A DNA stretch of 64,000 nucleotides, from NCBI RefSeq assembly GCF_037042905.1, contig NC_087261.1, positions 11,112,217-11,176,216 of the forward strand, given 5' to 3'. Each line of letters opens with the position of its first letter. The stretch's first letter is position 1. The DNA comes from Lytechinus pictus. Lineage: Eukaryota; Echinodermata; Echinoidea; Temnopleuroida; Toxopneustidae. The notes below the pieces were generated by a model, which saw nothing but the letters and a program-made list of their open reading frames with translations, was not told where the DNA came from and ran no database searches. Below are positions 11,457 to 23,714 of this stretch, one piece after another. A program made the translations under genes and the position numbers.

Positions 11457-12150
11457 CTACGGTACTATGGGGCGCCAAGTGTCCGCCATTGTTTTCCGTC
11501 CAAATCACGGCATTCCGTACACAAAATGTGTTTTTATTCAGACGAAAATCATTTCGTCATGACGCTTTTTTATTTCGTACACAAAATTTATTTTTTGTCA
11601 CCCAAAATCAATTTCGTCTCGACGAAATGCACAAAATCAATTTCGTCTAGACGAAATGTAATTGCGTCCACAAAGTTTATTTGGCGTGCCATACGAAATG
11701 AATTTTTATCAAACGAAATGGCGCACCAAATGTCCGATGGTAAATTCCGTCCAATTCACGCCATTCCGTACACAAAATGTGTTTTTGTTCATATGAAAAT
11801 CATTTCGTCATGACGCAGTTTTATTTCGTATACGAAATTATTTTTTGTCACACAAAATCAATTTTCGTCGAGACTAAATGTAATTGCGTCCACAAAATTT
11901 ATTTCGTTGCGATGCGAAAATCTATTCCGTCGACGAAATCATTTTGTGTCAAAACCAAAAACAAAATTTCGTTGACGAAATGATTTTGTGTCAAAACACA
12001 CAAAAATTTCGTTGACGAAATGATTTTGTGTCAAAACACAAAAAAATTTCGTCGACGAAATTATTTTGTGTCAAAAGACAAAAAAATTTCGTCGACGAAA
12101 TGATTTTGTGTTTTGAGTCTTTTTGACATAAAATCATTTCGTCTCCTCTG
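11457..12150. repeat. Left terminal array of ATTTCGTC palindromes
   Basis: The array is dense in ATTTCGTC and its complement GACGAAAT, often fused into short palindromes such as TTTCGTCGACGAAA, TTCGTCTAGACGAA and CGTCATGACG. Towards 12,100 it becomes a regular repeat of about 40 bp (GACGAAATGATTTTGTGTCA...). It also contains an internal partial duplication of its own terminus near 11,720 (GCGCACCAAATGTCCGATGG). Confidence 0.85.
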
Positions 12151-12689
12151 TCTCGAAGGGGACATTAGAAGGTCGCTGATTGGCTGCACCTTGCTCAAGC
12201 TGTTTTCGCTCCGGGACGATCGATCACACTTTTTCACAGCTCAGATCGATTGGCATGTTGGTGAACTTATTAGCTTAGATTTCACGTTATTCATGCCTAC
12301 ATGAGCTGCATACAACTGCTCTAATCGGTAGGATGTGGACGGACATTGCATTCGTAAGTTCAGCTATGTTTTCGACTTCAAAATTACGTTGAAAAAAAAA
12401 TGGGAATTCGTTAGTCGTTACCAAACTTGCATTTGCAAAAAGCTGTGTAACAGTACTAGGCCTAGTCCCGTGTATTTAAGTTTATGTACTGTAGTCAGCA
12501 GACCATTGGGGGGGGGGGGGGTTGGTCTTTTCTGCACACCTAAAAAGTAAAATGGTTATGAATTATACAGGTTGAAGATATTTAGGCCTTGATCTTAATA
12601 AATAATGTAAAATTCATTTCGAGCAAAATGCTGAAAATTTCATTGAAATTGGATGACAACAAAAGTTATTGATGCCTGGCCGTACACAC

Positions 12690-13130
12690 CCAAGGGTTCA
12701 TTACATGCCGCCGCGCACAGAAAAATCAAGCCATAGAAGTCGTGTGTTGTGGACCCAAGAAGTGAGATCCCAGCACGCGCGACCCACTAGTTAGAAATCC
12801 ACTGCCAAACGCGGTTCGTGGTGCAAGGTTAGTATACTAATACTAACCTCGCAATACGTGTGAGTGGGCCGTACATGCCGTATGAAACTCTAACTTAACG
12901 TTAGGCTACTCCACTCAGTGACTCACGCGTATTGCGAGGTTAGTATTAGTATACTAACCTCGCACCATTAACCACGTTTGGCAATGGATTTCTAACTTAT
13001 ATACTACTAAACTAGTGGCCGGGTCACGTGTGCTGTGATCCCACTTCTGGTGTCCACAACACACAACTTCTATTGCTTGATTTTTCTGTGCGCGGCGGCA
13101 TGTAATGAATCCTTGAGTGACTAGGCCTAA
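12690..13130. repeat. Local inverted duplication in the left outer arm
   Basis: A block of about 180 bp (GGGTTCATTACATGCCGCCG ... GGTTAGTATACTAATACTAA) at 12,690-12,860 is repeated in reverse complement at about 12,935-13,115. The right outer arm has a single copy at 38,775-38,945. The left arm therefore gained an extra inverted copy. Confidence 0.75.
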
Positions 13131-16100
13131 AAAAATCAGGCGATGGTTCGTATAGCCAGCCATTAAACACTATAGGTGAAGCGGAGGTTAGCAGTAGTGA
13201 AGTGGAGTGGAGCTTACACAAACCATCGCTTGCTGTACTAGTATAGTTGTGGTACTGGCCCTGGCCCCACTCATTACTAGTTCGAGGTTAGTTGCTACAT
13301 ATAGTTGCTACAGTACATGTATAGATCGACTATAGTACTAACCTCGTACACCGAACTGCATTTGGCCCTGGATTTCTGTGAAGTTGGCAAACATCGCTTC
13401 ATTACAATACAGAATTAATATTTGCCGAAACTCCTCGCTACTCACCGGGGCGCTTTGCGGTGAGTAGCCATAATACAAAAAGTCAATAGTATATTTTTAA
13501 TTAAATCAAAATCATATTTAAAAAAAAAGCAAATTTGATTACTTTGGAGTTTGGACTAGAAAGTGACTTCGCGTGTCTCTTCTTTTTACGCAAATAAAAG
13601 GAAGCCAGATGGTGGCGCTAATAAATTTCACAGCCTTGATTCAGGCTCGCTTCAAATGCAGCTCCTCGGTAATTATGCCCCCGCAGACAAAGTCCGGAGG
13701 GGGCATTAAGCGTTGCCCCTGTCCGTTGATTCGCCCGCCCCCCCCCCCCACTTGGTTTCCGCGCAATAAATCGAAATATATTTCGATTTATATATATTGA
13801 TTAAACAAAATTTTGGTGTGTAGGTACATGACACCATAGTACAGGCTAACTTTGAATTTGGAGTCTGCAGGTCCAAGGTCACAGCTCATGAAATATCCGA
13901 GTTGGTTTTCGCATGATGACTTATGAAATATTCAACAGATTTATAAAAATTATGGTGTGTAGGTAGATGACACCAAATACAGGCTAAGTTCGTAGTCGGC
14001 AGGTCAAAGGTCACGGCTCATTAAATATGCAATTTAGTTTCCGCATGATTACTTATAAAATATTCTACATATTTAAACAAATTTGAGTGTGTAGGTAGAT
14101 GATACCAATACAGGCTAAGTTCGAATTCGGAGTATGCATGTCAAAGATCACAGCTCCTTAAAGATATCTTATGAAATACTCAACAGATTTTAAAAAAATT
14201 TGGGTGTGTAGGTAGATGATGATGATGATGCACAGCATTTTTACAGCGGCGTAACAGGGTTCGTTGGCCAGGGGGGGGGGGGCAAGAGCCAAAAATTTCC
14301 CGGTCATATCATGGTATGAATAGGCGTAATGGTGTAATAAGGCGACTATTTTGAGAAATGCAGCTCCTTCGTAATTATGCCCCCGCAGACAAAGTCCGGA
14401 GGGGGCATTAAGCGTTGCCCCTGTCCGTTGATTCGCCCGCCCCCCCACTTGGTTTCCGCGCAATAAATCGAAATATATTTCGATTTATATATATTGATTA
14501 AAAAATTTTTTGGTGTCTAGGTACATGACACCATAGTACAGGCTAACTTTGAATTCGGAGTCTGCAGGTCCAAGGTCACAGCTCATGAAATATCTGAGTT
14601 GGTTTTCGCATGATGACTTATGAAATATTCAACAGATTTATGAAAATTATGGTGTGTAGGTAGATGACACCAAATACAGGCTAAGTTCGGAGTCGGCAGG
14701 TCAAAGGTCACGGCTCATTAAATATGCAATTTAGTTTCCGCATGATTACTTATGAAATATTCTAAATATTTAAACGAATTTGAGTGTGTAGGTAGATGAC
14801 ACCAAAATACAGGTTAATTTCGAATTCGTAGTCGGCAGGTCAAAGGTCACGGCTCATTAAATATGCAATTTAGTTTCCGCATGATTACTTATAAAATATT
14901 CTACATATTTAAACAAATTTGAGTGTGTAGGTAGATGATACCAATACAGGCTAAGTTCGAATTCGGAGTATGCAGGTCAAAGATCACAGCTCCTTAAAGA
15001 TATCTTATGAAATATTCAACAGATTTCAAAAAAATTTGGGTGTGTAGGTAGATGATGATGATGATGATGCACAGCATTTTTACAGCGGCGTAACAGGGTT
15101 CGGTGGCCAGGGGGGGGGGGGGGCAAGAGCCAAAAATTTCCCGGTCATATCATGATATGAATAGGCGTAATGGTGTAATAAGGCGACTATTTTGAGAAAT
15201 GCAGCTCCTTGGTAATTATGCCCCCGCAGACAAAGTCCGGAGGGGGCATTAAGCGTTGCCCCTGTCCGTTGATTCGCCCGCCCCCCCACTTGGTTTCCGC
15301 GCAATAAATCAAAATATATTTCGATTTATATATATTGATTTAAAAAAATTTTGGTGTGTAGGTACATGACACCATAGTACAGGCTAACTTTGAATTTGGA
15401 GTCTGCAGGTCCAAGGTCACAGCTCATGAAATATCCGAGTTGGTTTTCGCATGATGACTTATGAAATATTCAACAGATTTATAAAAATTATGGTGTGTAG
15501 GTAGATGACACCAAATACAGGCTAAGTTCGTAGTCGGCAGGTCAAAGGTCACGGCTCATTAAATATGCAATTTAGTTTCCGCATGATTGCTTATAAAATA
15601 TTCTACATATTTAAACAAATTTGAGTGTGTAGGTAGATGATACCAATACAGGCTAAGTTCGAATTCGGAGTATGCATGTCAAAGATCACAGCTCCTTAAA
15701 GATATCTTATGAAATATTCAACAGATTTTAAAAAAATTTGGGTGTGTAGGTAGATGATGATGATGATGCACAGCATTTTTACAGCGGCGTAACAGGGTTC
15801 GGTGGCCAGGGGGGGGGGGGGGGCAAGAGCCAAAAATTTCCCGGTCATATCATGGTATGAATAGGCGTAATGGTGTAATAAGGCGACTATTTTGAGAAAT
15901 GCAGCTCCTTGGTAATTATGCCCCCGCAGACAAAGTCCGGAGGGGGCATTAAGCGTTGCCCCTGTCCGTTGATTCGCCCGCCCCCCCACTTGGTTTCCGC
16001 GCAATAAATCGAAATATATTTCGATTTATATATATTGTTTAAAATTTTTTTTGGTGTCTAGGTACATGACACCATAGTACAGGCTAACTTTGAATTCGGA

Positions 16101-17566
16101 GTCTGCAGGTCCAAGGTCACAGCTCATGAAATATCTGAGTTGGTTTTCGCATGATGACTTATGAAATATTCAACAGATTTATGAAAATTATGGTGTGTAG
16201 GTAGATGACACCAAATACAGGCTAAGTTCGGAGTCGGCAGGTCAAAGGTCACGGCTCATTAAATATGCAATTTAGTTTCCGCATGATTACTTATGAAATA
16301 TTCTAAATATTTAAACGAATTTGAGTGTGTAGGTAGATGACACCAAAATACAGGTTAATTTCGAATTCGTAGTCGGCAGGTCAAAGGTCACGGCTCATTA
16401 AATATGCAATTTAGTTTCCGCATGATTACTTATAAAATATTCTACATATTTAAACAAATTTGAGTGTGTAGGTAGATGATACCAATACAGGCTAAGTTCG
16501 AATTTGGAGTATGCATGTCAAAGATCACAGCTCCTTAAAGATATCTTATGAAATATTCAACAGATTTAAAAAAAATTTGGGTGTGTAGGTAGATGATGAT
16601 GATGATGCACAGCATTTTTACAGCGGCGTAACAGGGTTCGGTGGCCAGGGGGGGGGGGGGCAAGAGCCAAAAATTTCCCGGTCATATCATGGTATGAATA
16701 GGCGTAATGGTGTAATAAGGCGACTATTTTGAGAAATGCAGCTCCTTGGTAATTATGCCCCCGCAGACAAAGTCCGGAGGGGGCATTAAGCGTTGCCCCT
16801 GTCCGTTGATTCGCCCGCCCCCCCACTTGGTTTCCGCGCAATAAATCGAAATATATTTCGATTTATATATATTGATTAAACAAAATTTTGGTGTGTAGGT
16901 ACATGACACCATAGTACAGGCTAACTTTGAATTTGGAGTCTGCAGGTCCAAGGTCACAGCTCATGAAATATCCGAGTTGGTTTTCGCATGATGACTTATG
17001 AAATATTCAACAGATTTATAAAAATTATGGTGTGTAGGTAGATGACACCAAATACAGGCTAAGTTCGTAGTCGGCAGGTCAAAGGTCACGGCTCATTAAA
17101 TATGCAATTTAGTTTCCGCATGATTACTTATAAAATATTCTACATATTTAAACAAATTTGAGTGTGTAGGTAGATGATACCAATACAGGCTAAGTTCGAA
17201 TTCGGAGTATGCATGTCAAAGATCACAGCTCCTTAAAGATATCTTATGAAATATTCAACAGATTTAAAAAAAATTTGGGTGTGTAGGTAGATGATGATGA
17301 TGATGCACAGCATTTTTACAGCGGCGTAACAGGGTTCGTTGGCCAGGGGGGGGGGGGGGGGCAAGAGCCAAAAATTTCCCGGTCATATCATGGTATGAAT
17401 AGGCGTAATGGTGTAATAAGGCGACTATTTTGAGAAATGCAGCTCCTTCGTAATTATGCCCCCGCAGACAAAGTCCGGAGGGGGCATTAAGCGTTGCCCC
17501 TGTCCGTTGATTCGCCCGCCCCCCCACTTGGTTTCCGCGCAATAAATCGAAATATATTTCGATTTA

Positions 17567-19353
17567 CACTCCCCTCCAAAAGTTTGGGAACACCTGCCTT
17601 CAGTGTGTGTTTTTCGAACTTTGGTAGACTTTACTGAAGTTAAGCCTCATAGTACAGCTGTATTTTTGTTTTAAAGTGAAGGCTATACACAAGTGTACAT
17701 TTTATCATTAATTCAAACAAATTCAAAGCTCTTAAGGGACGTGCAGCTGCCAAAGAGGGCAGGCTACCAGTCAAGATGGCATTCTCTAAAAAATGCCTAC
17801 TTCTTTTAACATTGTTCTGTTTGGGGTTCTTTTCTGAAATTCTTCCCAATATTTTGTGAATGTTACAGCAGATGTCCTCAGAATTTGTTGCTCAGAGTAT
17901 TGTTCATAAGACAGTTAATTTATGGAAATCTGCATCTTTATCCTGGAAAACATCTGAACTTGACAAATGCCTAATCCTTGTTTAAAGAAAATACATGGAA
18001 GTGGAGTAGACATCAGTGCAATTTGAAATTCATGAATTCAAAAGTTATTCAGTTTTTTTACACTTATTCCAGTGCACCTTCACTCATTTTGCCTAATCGG
18101 TTTTCTTAGTCAGAAGTCAGTCACAAAATTAAAATGGCTATGACAAGACAGCTTTCTTTGGAAACACGTCAGTCAATTGTAGTTTTGAGGAAAGAAGGCT
18201 ACTCCATGCAAGAAATAGCCAGGAAACTCAAGATCAGTATCCATGCGGTTCACTACAGCCTGAAACGCAAAGAAGCCACTGGGTCTAATGGGAACAGGAG
18301 ACGAAGTGGTAGGCCAAAAGCAACATCTCCTGCTGAAGATAAATACATTCGGGTGAGCAGTCTGCGCAACCGTTGTCTGACTTGCCCACAAATTACAGCT
18401 GGCCTCAACAACACCCGTGAGATGCCTGTATGTTCTTCAACTGTTAGAAGACGTCTCTGTGGAGCAGGGCTGATGGGCTGTGTGGCTTCAAGGAAACCAC
18501 TCCTCAAAGAAAAGAACCGGAAGAAAAGGCTTGATTGGGCTAGGAATCATAAAGACTGGTCTTTGGAGCAGTGGCAGAAGGTTCTTTGGTCTGACGAATC
18601 AAAGTTCAAGGTGTTTGGCAGCAAGCAACATACCTATGTGAGACGGCGAAAGGGAGAAAAGATGATACCCCAGTGCATCAAGCCAACTGTGAAACATGGT
18701 GGTGGTAATGTCATGGTTTGGGGTTGCTTTGGTGCAGGAAAGGTAGGCAGCTTGCACAGAGTAGAGGGTATCCTCAACCAGCACGGCTATCATTCAATCC
18801 TACAGCGGAAGGCCATCCCTTCAGGGAAACGCCTGATCGGAGAAGGATTCGTTTTCCAGCAGGACAATGACCCAAAACACATGTCAAGACTATGCAAAGA
18901 CTACTTGAAGAAAAAGGAAGAAAAGCAAGTCCTGGAAATCATGGATTGGCCAACCTAGTCCCCAGATCTCAATCCCATCGAGTTTTCCATCGAATTTTCC
19001 ATATCAGTGAAACACTGAGTATTGTTTGATTTTATTTTTGTGTCTGACTTCTGACTAGGAAAAGGAAAAATGAATGAAGTTGCACATGTTTTAGTGTAAA
19101 AGCTCTGAATAAAAGCAATAACTGCATGTAATAAAAGAAGTTAGCATTTTGAAAGAATGCCATCTTGACTGGTAGCCAGACATTTAAGAGAGTATAACTT
19201 TGTTTGAATCAATAACAAAATTTACACTGCTGTATAATCTTCACTTTAAAACAAAAATTCAACTATGCTATGAGCCTCAATATCAATAAAGTCTACCAAG
19301 TATATAAAAGCACACACTGAATGCAGGTGTTCCCAAACTTTTGGAGGGGAGTG
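17567..19353 (+). mobile_element. Tc1-like DNA transposon, 1,787 bp, inserted in the tandem array
   Basis: The element begins CACTCCCCTCCAAAAGTTTG and ends with its complement, with TA immediately outside both ends (17,565-17,566 and 19,354-19,355). The inverted repeats are long, about 200 bp each. The flanking array sequence rejoins cleanly across the element (CGATT-TA-TATATTG), so it landed in an existing array unit. It carries one transposase frame, which is broken. Confidence 0.95.
18134..18958 (+). pseudogene. Tc1-family transposase, truncated by a stop before the third catalytic residue
   Basis: The frame gives 274 residues. Residues about 7-45 form the N-terminal helix-turn-helix (ETRQSIVVLRKEGYSMQEIA), followed by a second DNA-binding helical region and a GRPKATSP linker. 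The DDE domain shows the first aspartate in LWSDESKF (Asp154) and the second in FQQDNDPKH (Asp244). A TAG stop at 18,956-18,958 follows DWPT. The next codons still read SPDLNPIE, the motif that ends in the third acidic residue of the family. After that the expected C-terminal helices are missing and the sequence passes quickly into the right inverted repeat, so an internal deletion is likely as well. The product cannot form a full catalytic triad. I chose the ATG at 18,134; the in-frame ATG at 18,140 is an equal alternative. Confidence 0.92.
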
Positions 19354-21594
19354 TATATATATTGATTAAAATTTTTTTTGGTGTCTAGGTACATGACACC
19401 ATAGTACAGGCTAACTTTGAATTCGGAGTCTGCAGGTCCAAGGTCACAGCTCATGAAATATCTGAGTTGGTTTTCGCATGATGACTTATGAAATATTCAA
19501 CAGATTTATGAAAATTATGGTGTGTAGGTAGATGACACCAAATACAGGCTAAGTTCAGAGTCGGCAGGTCAAAGGTCACGGCTCATTAAATATGCAATTT
19601 AGTTTCCGCATGATTACTTATGAAATATTCTAAATATTTAAACGAATTTGAGTGTGTAGGTAGATGACACCAAAATACAGGTTAATTTCGAATTCGTAGT
19701 CGGCAGGTCAAAGGTCACGGCTCATTAAATATGCAATTTAGTTTCCGCATGATTACTTATAAAATATTCTACATATTTAAACAAATTTGAGTGTGTAGGT
19801 AGATGATACCAATACAGGCTAAGTTCGAATTTGGAGTATGCATGTCAAAGATCACAGCTCCTTAAAGATATCTTATGAAATATTCAACAGATTTAAAAAA
19901 AATTTGGGTGTGTAGGTAGATGATGATGATGATGCACAGCATTTTTACAGCGGCGTAACAGGGTTCGGTGGCCAGGGGGGGGGGGGCAAGAGCCAAAAAT
20001 TTCCCGGTCATATCATGGTATGAATAGGCGTAATGGTGTAATAAGGCGACTATTTTGAGAAATGCAGCTCCTTGGTAATTATGCCCCCGCAGACAAAGTC
20101 CGGAGGGGGCATTAAGCGTTGCCCCTGTCCGTTGATTCGCCCGCCCCCCCACTTGGTTTCCGCGCAATAAATCGAAATATATTTCGATTTATATATATTG
20201 ATTAAACAAAATTTTGGTGTGTAGGTACATGACACCATAGTACAGGCTAACTTTGAATTTGGAGTCTGCAGGTCCAAGGTCACAGCTCATGAAATATCCG
20301 AGTTGGTTTTCGCATGATGACTTATGAAATATTCAACAGATTTATAAAAATTATGGTGTGTAGGTAGATGACACCAAATACAGGCTAAGTTCGTAGTCGG
20401 CAGGTCAAAGGTCACGGCTCATTAAATATGCAATTTAGTTTCCGCATGATTACTTATAAAATATTCTACATATTTAAACAAATTTGAGTGTGTAGGTAGA
20501 TGATACCAATACAGGCTAAGTTCGAATTCGGAGTATGCATGTCAAAGATCACAGCTCCTTAAAGATATCTTATGAAATATTCAACAGATTTTAAAAAAAT
20601 TTGGGTGTGTAGGTAGATGATGATGATGATGCACAGCATTTTTACAGCGGCGTAACAGGGTTCGTTGGCCAGGGGGGGGGGGGGGCAAGAGCCAAAAATT
20701 TCCCGGTCATATCATGGTATGAATAGGCGTAATGGTGTAATAAGGCGACTATTTTGAGAAATGCAGCTCCTTCGTAATTATGCCCCCGCAGACAAAGTCC
20801 GGAGGGGGCATTAAGCGTTGCCCCTGTCCGTTGATTCGCCCGCCCCCCCACTTGGTTTCCGCGCAATAAATCGAAATATATTTCGATTTATATATATTGA
20901 TTAAAAAATTTTTTGGTGTCTAGGTACATGACACCATAGTACAGGCTAACTTTGAATTCGGAGTCTGCAGGTCCAAGGTCACAGCTCATGAAATATCTGA
21001 GTTGGTTTTCGCATGATGACTTATGAAATATTCAACAGATTTATGAAAATTATGGTGTGTAGGTAGATGACACCAAATACAGGCTAAGTTCGGAGTCGGC
21101 AGGTCAAAGGTCACGGCTCATTAAATATGCAATTTAGTTTCCGCATGATTACTTATGAAATATTCTAAATATTTAAACGAATTTGAGTGTGTAGGTAGAT
21201 GACACCAAAATACAGGTTAATTTCGAATTCGTAGTCGGCAGGTCAAAGGTCACGGCTCATTAAATATGCAATTTAGTTTCCGCATGATTACTTATAAAAT
21301 ATTCTACATATTTAAACAAATTTGAGTGTGTAGGTAGATGATACCAATACAGGCTAAGTTCGAATTCGGAGTATGCAGGTCAAAGATCACAGCTCCTTAA
21401 AGATATCTTATGAAATATTCAACAGATTTCAAAAAAATTTGGGTGTGTAGGTAGATGATGATGATGATGATGCACAGCATTTTTACAGCGGCGTAACAGG
21501 GTTCGGTGGCCAGGGGGGGGGGGCAAGAGCCAAAAATTTCCCGGTCATATCATGGTATGAATAGGCGTAATGGTGTAGTAAGGCGACTATTTTG

Positions 21595-22045
21595 AGAAGA
21601 CCAGAACTTATCTTCAAAAAAAGTTGCGAGCGAGCGAAGCGAGCGAGCAATTTCTTTTTTTCCTTTTTAATACAAAAATCCAATTTTGTGATAGATTTTG
21701 ACATGATATCCAGATAATAAATTTATTTAATTCTTCTCTCTTTAGATTCCTTTTTTGTCACGGTGGTCTGTACGCGCCACTGTGAAGAGGATTATTTGCG
21801 GCAGTAGCGTGAAGAGTAAAAAACAAAACAAAAAAACAACGAGGGGAGCAGTATAGAACATGTGCCAAAAGGCTGCTTTATATAAATATATATAAGTCCT
21901 GAGCGAGCGAAGCGAGCGAGAAAAAAAATCAACTTTTCATGAGAATATAACTTTGAGCTATTTTTTAACATATTCAGTAATTAAAATCATATCCTACAAT
22001 ACTTTTCCAACAAAAAAGGAGGTAATTCCTCCTTTTTTTTTAAAT
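21595..22045. repeat. Inner end of the left outer arm
   Basis: This matches 36,960-37,380 in reverse complement. It holds GCGAGCGAAGCGAGCGAG repeats, a CACGGTGGTCTGTACGCGCC block and, at the inner edge, the short hairpin AAAGGAGGTAATTCCTCCTTT. Beyond the hairpin the two arms diverge completely, so it marks a boundary of the outer element. Confidence 0.7.
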
Positions 22046-22171
22046 ATTCCATTTTCAGTAGCCAAATAGAGATGACAATTATCCTATTTGGGAGGGTAAC
22101 CATGGACCTGGGCCTTTACTGTGTATTTACAGTAAACTCTTACTAAATGAACAAATATATAAAAAATTTGG

Positions 22172-22926
22172 TTAACCCTACATAATAATCCTGGGCTACT
22201 TTTAGATTGCATAGCCCGGGGGGGGGGGAGGCTTTTTGGTCCCCCTCTTCAGATCTCCGTCGATCGCAACGAAAACCAATACACACGTCACCATCAATGT
22301 AATATGCAAGCATGGAGCTAAGGGTGTATCGCTGATTTTACAGAATTTAAATTTATTTTTAATGAATTAATAATGCTAATTTATGCCTGAATATAGAATT
22401 CTCTGCTTTAAAGGTAAATCTCTAAATAATTCCCCAAATTCTATGATTTCTAAACAAATGTGCTCCTGAAAAAAATGGTAAATCAAATTTCTAATCTTAT
22501 GTATTTTATTGGTTATATAATTCCATACGTATTTCTTAGTTTTGGGGCCTTATGTATTTTATTGGTTTTTTTTCAATGGGATCACTTCGTGGTACTATTC
22601 CAATTATAAAAAGCAAAGATTTGATTATTTTCAACCAATCAGTGCAAGAATAATGATGCATTTGTCAATTATGACTGAAAACAGAATTTCCATTGGATTA
22701 AATATGTATACAAAATAATATTTTTTAGCAATTTTTGGTCCAACATAAACTCATAAAATGTTGGGTAACTGTGTATCCGGGCGTCTCGAATTTGGTCTCA
22801 AAAGCTCTGCGAGAATTGAACGAAAAAAAAATTGTGGTACCTCGTTTCTCATTGTGGACTTATCGTGAAAAATGTGGATAGGGGGGCTTATTAAGCCCCC
22901 CCCCCCCAGGGGCTAGATAGGGTTAA
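22172..22926. mobile_element. TTAA-flanked MITE with CCCTA ends and poly-G/C tracts
   Basis: The left end is TTAACCCTACATAATAATCC and the right end GGGGCTAGATAGGGTTAA, both bounded by TTAA. G- and C-runs of about 10-13 bases lie just inside both ends. Related copies or halves occur at 24,134-25,651, about 25,655-26,173, 31,985-32,560, 32,570-33,400, 43,335-44,080 and 63,583 onward, making this the most abundant MITE family in the window. Confidence 0.7.
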
Positions 22927-23059
22927 TATATCATCATGAATATAAAAAAAAAAAACATTTATTTTGTTGCAAGTCACTGGAAAAGGTTTGATTCCTAAAT
23001 AAATATTATTCTTCATGTATTATCAAATATTTAATTGAAAAATTGTAAGCTATCTTTTC

Positions 23060-23105
23060 ATTCGATGTATTAAGCGCTATATAAAAGCGGATTATTATTA
23101 TTATT
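23060..23105 (+). repeat. LINE 3' tail ending in ATT repeats
   Basis: TTAAGCGCTATATAAAAGCGG followed by ATTATTATTATTATTAG. This is the usual 3' end of CR1/L2-type LINEs. A similar tail lies at 55,610-55,660. It directly precedes the left border of the inner inverted repeat. Confidence 0.65.
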
Positions 23106-23714
23106 AGGTTTTATCATAATTTTACTTTTTGAAAATTATGCTATTTTGTGACTAAGGCTACGTTTCATGTACTTTCCACCAATAGTATACGATATCAATG
23201 GATTCTAGTTAATCCTTTTGGGTAAGATTGGAACTATGTGTTTGGTAGATAAAGTTATATGACTAACTTGTCCAAGTGTTGAGAAACGGGCCCCTGCTGA
23301 GTACATGTAGGCCTAGAGTTTTTATGCCCCCACAGACGAAGCCCAGAGGGGGCATTAAGCGTTGCCCCTGTCCGTCCCCCCCCCCCCACTTGGGTTTCCG
23401 CGCAATAACTCGAAAAATATTTAATGGATTAAAAAAAAATTGGTGTGTAGGTAGATGACCACAAAATACAGGCTAAGTTCGAATTCGGAGTCCGCAGGTC
23501 AAAGGTCACATCTCATTATATATGCAAGTCGGTTCAAAGGTCTGAATTTGTTAATTATATATATATGCATATTGGTTTCTGTATGATATTAAGTTCAATC
23601 ATATTGAATGGATTTCTGATCGCGTTAAGCAGGGGCATCTGTGTCCTTTGGACACGTCAAATTTTCTTAATTATGTGTAATTGATTTTATGACATGTGTT
23701 TACATTTGCTGCAG

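Larger units (their letters stand above)
13677..21594. repeat. Higher-order tandem array, alternating ~700 and ~840 bp units
   Basis: The landmark TGCCCCCGCAGACAAAGTCC occurs at about 13,677, 14,380, 15,218, 15,918, 16,756, 17,459, 20,080 and 20,782. After removing the Tc1 insertion, the spacing alternates close to 702 and 838 bp, giving a dimer of about 1.54 kb. The long unit has one extra internal subunit of about 138 bp; subunits start at GTGTAGGTAGATGA. Each unit also contains a (GAT)n tract, GCGGCGTAACAGGGTTCG, and a G-run of variable length. Same-type units look nearly identical, so expansion or homogenisation is recent. A frame of about 75-100 codons is kept in every unit, but nothing suggests it is translated. 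Confidence 0.9.

Noticed and set aside
12113-12550. Coding exons in the outer arm (frames at 12,113-12,304 and 12,335-12,550)
   Set aside because: One is kept in the mirror arm only as a consequence of duplication. No domain, no splice borders and no codon pattern support coding.
13677-21594. CRISPR-like array
   Set aside because: Units are 700-840 bp with internal subunits of about 138 bp and no unique spacers, in a eukaryotic genome.
14158-21704. A conserved small protein (MRGNQVGGRANQRTG...) repeated in every array unit
   Set aside because: The frame is kept only because the units are nearly identical copies. It crosses a G-run of variable length, has no splice or start context and resembles no family.
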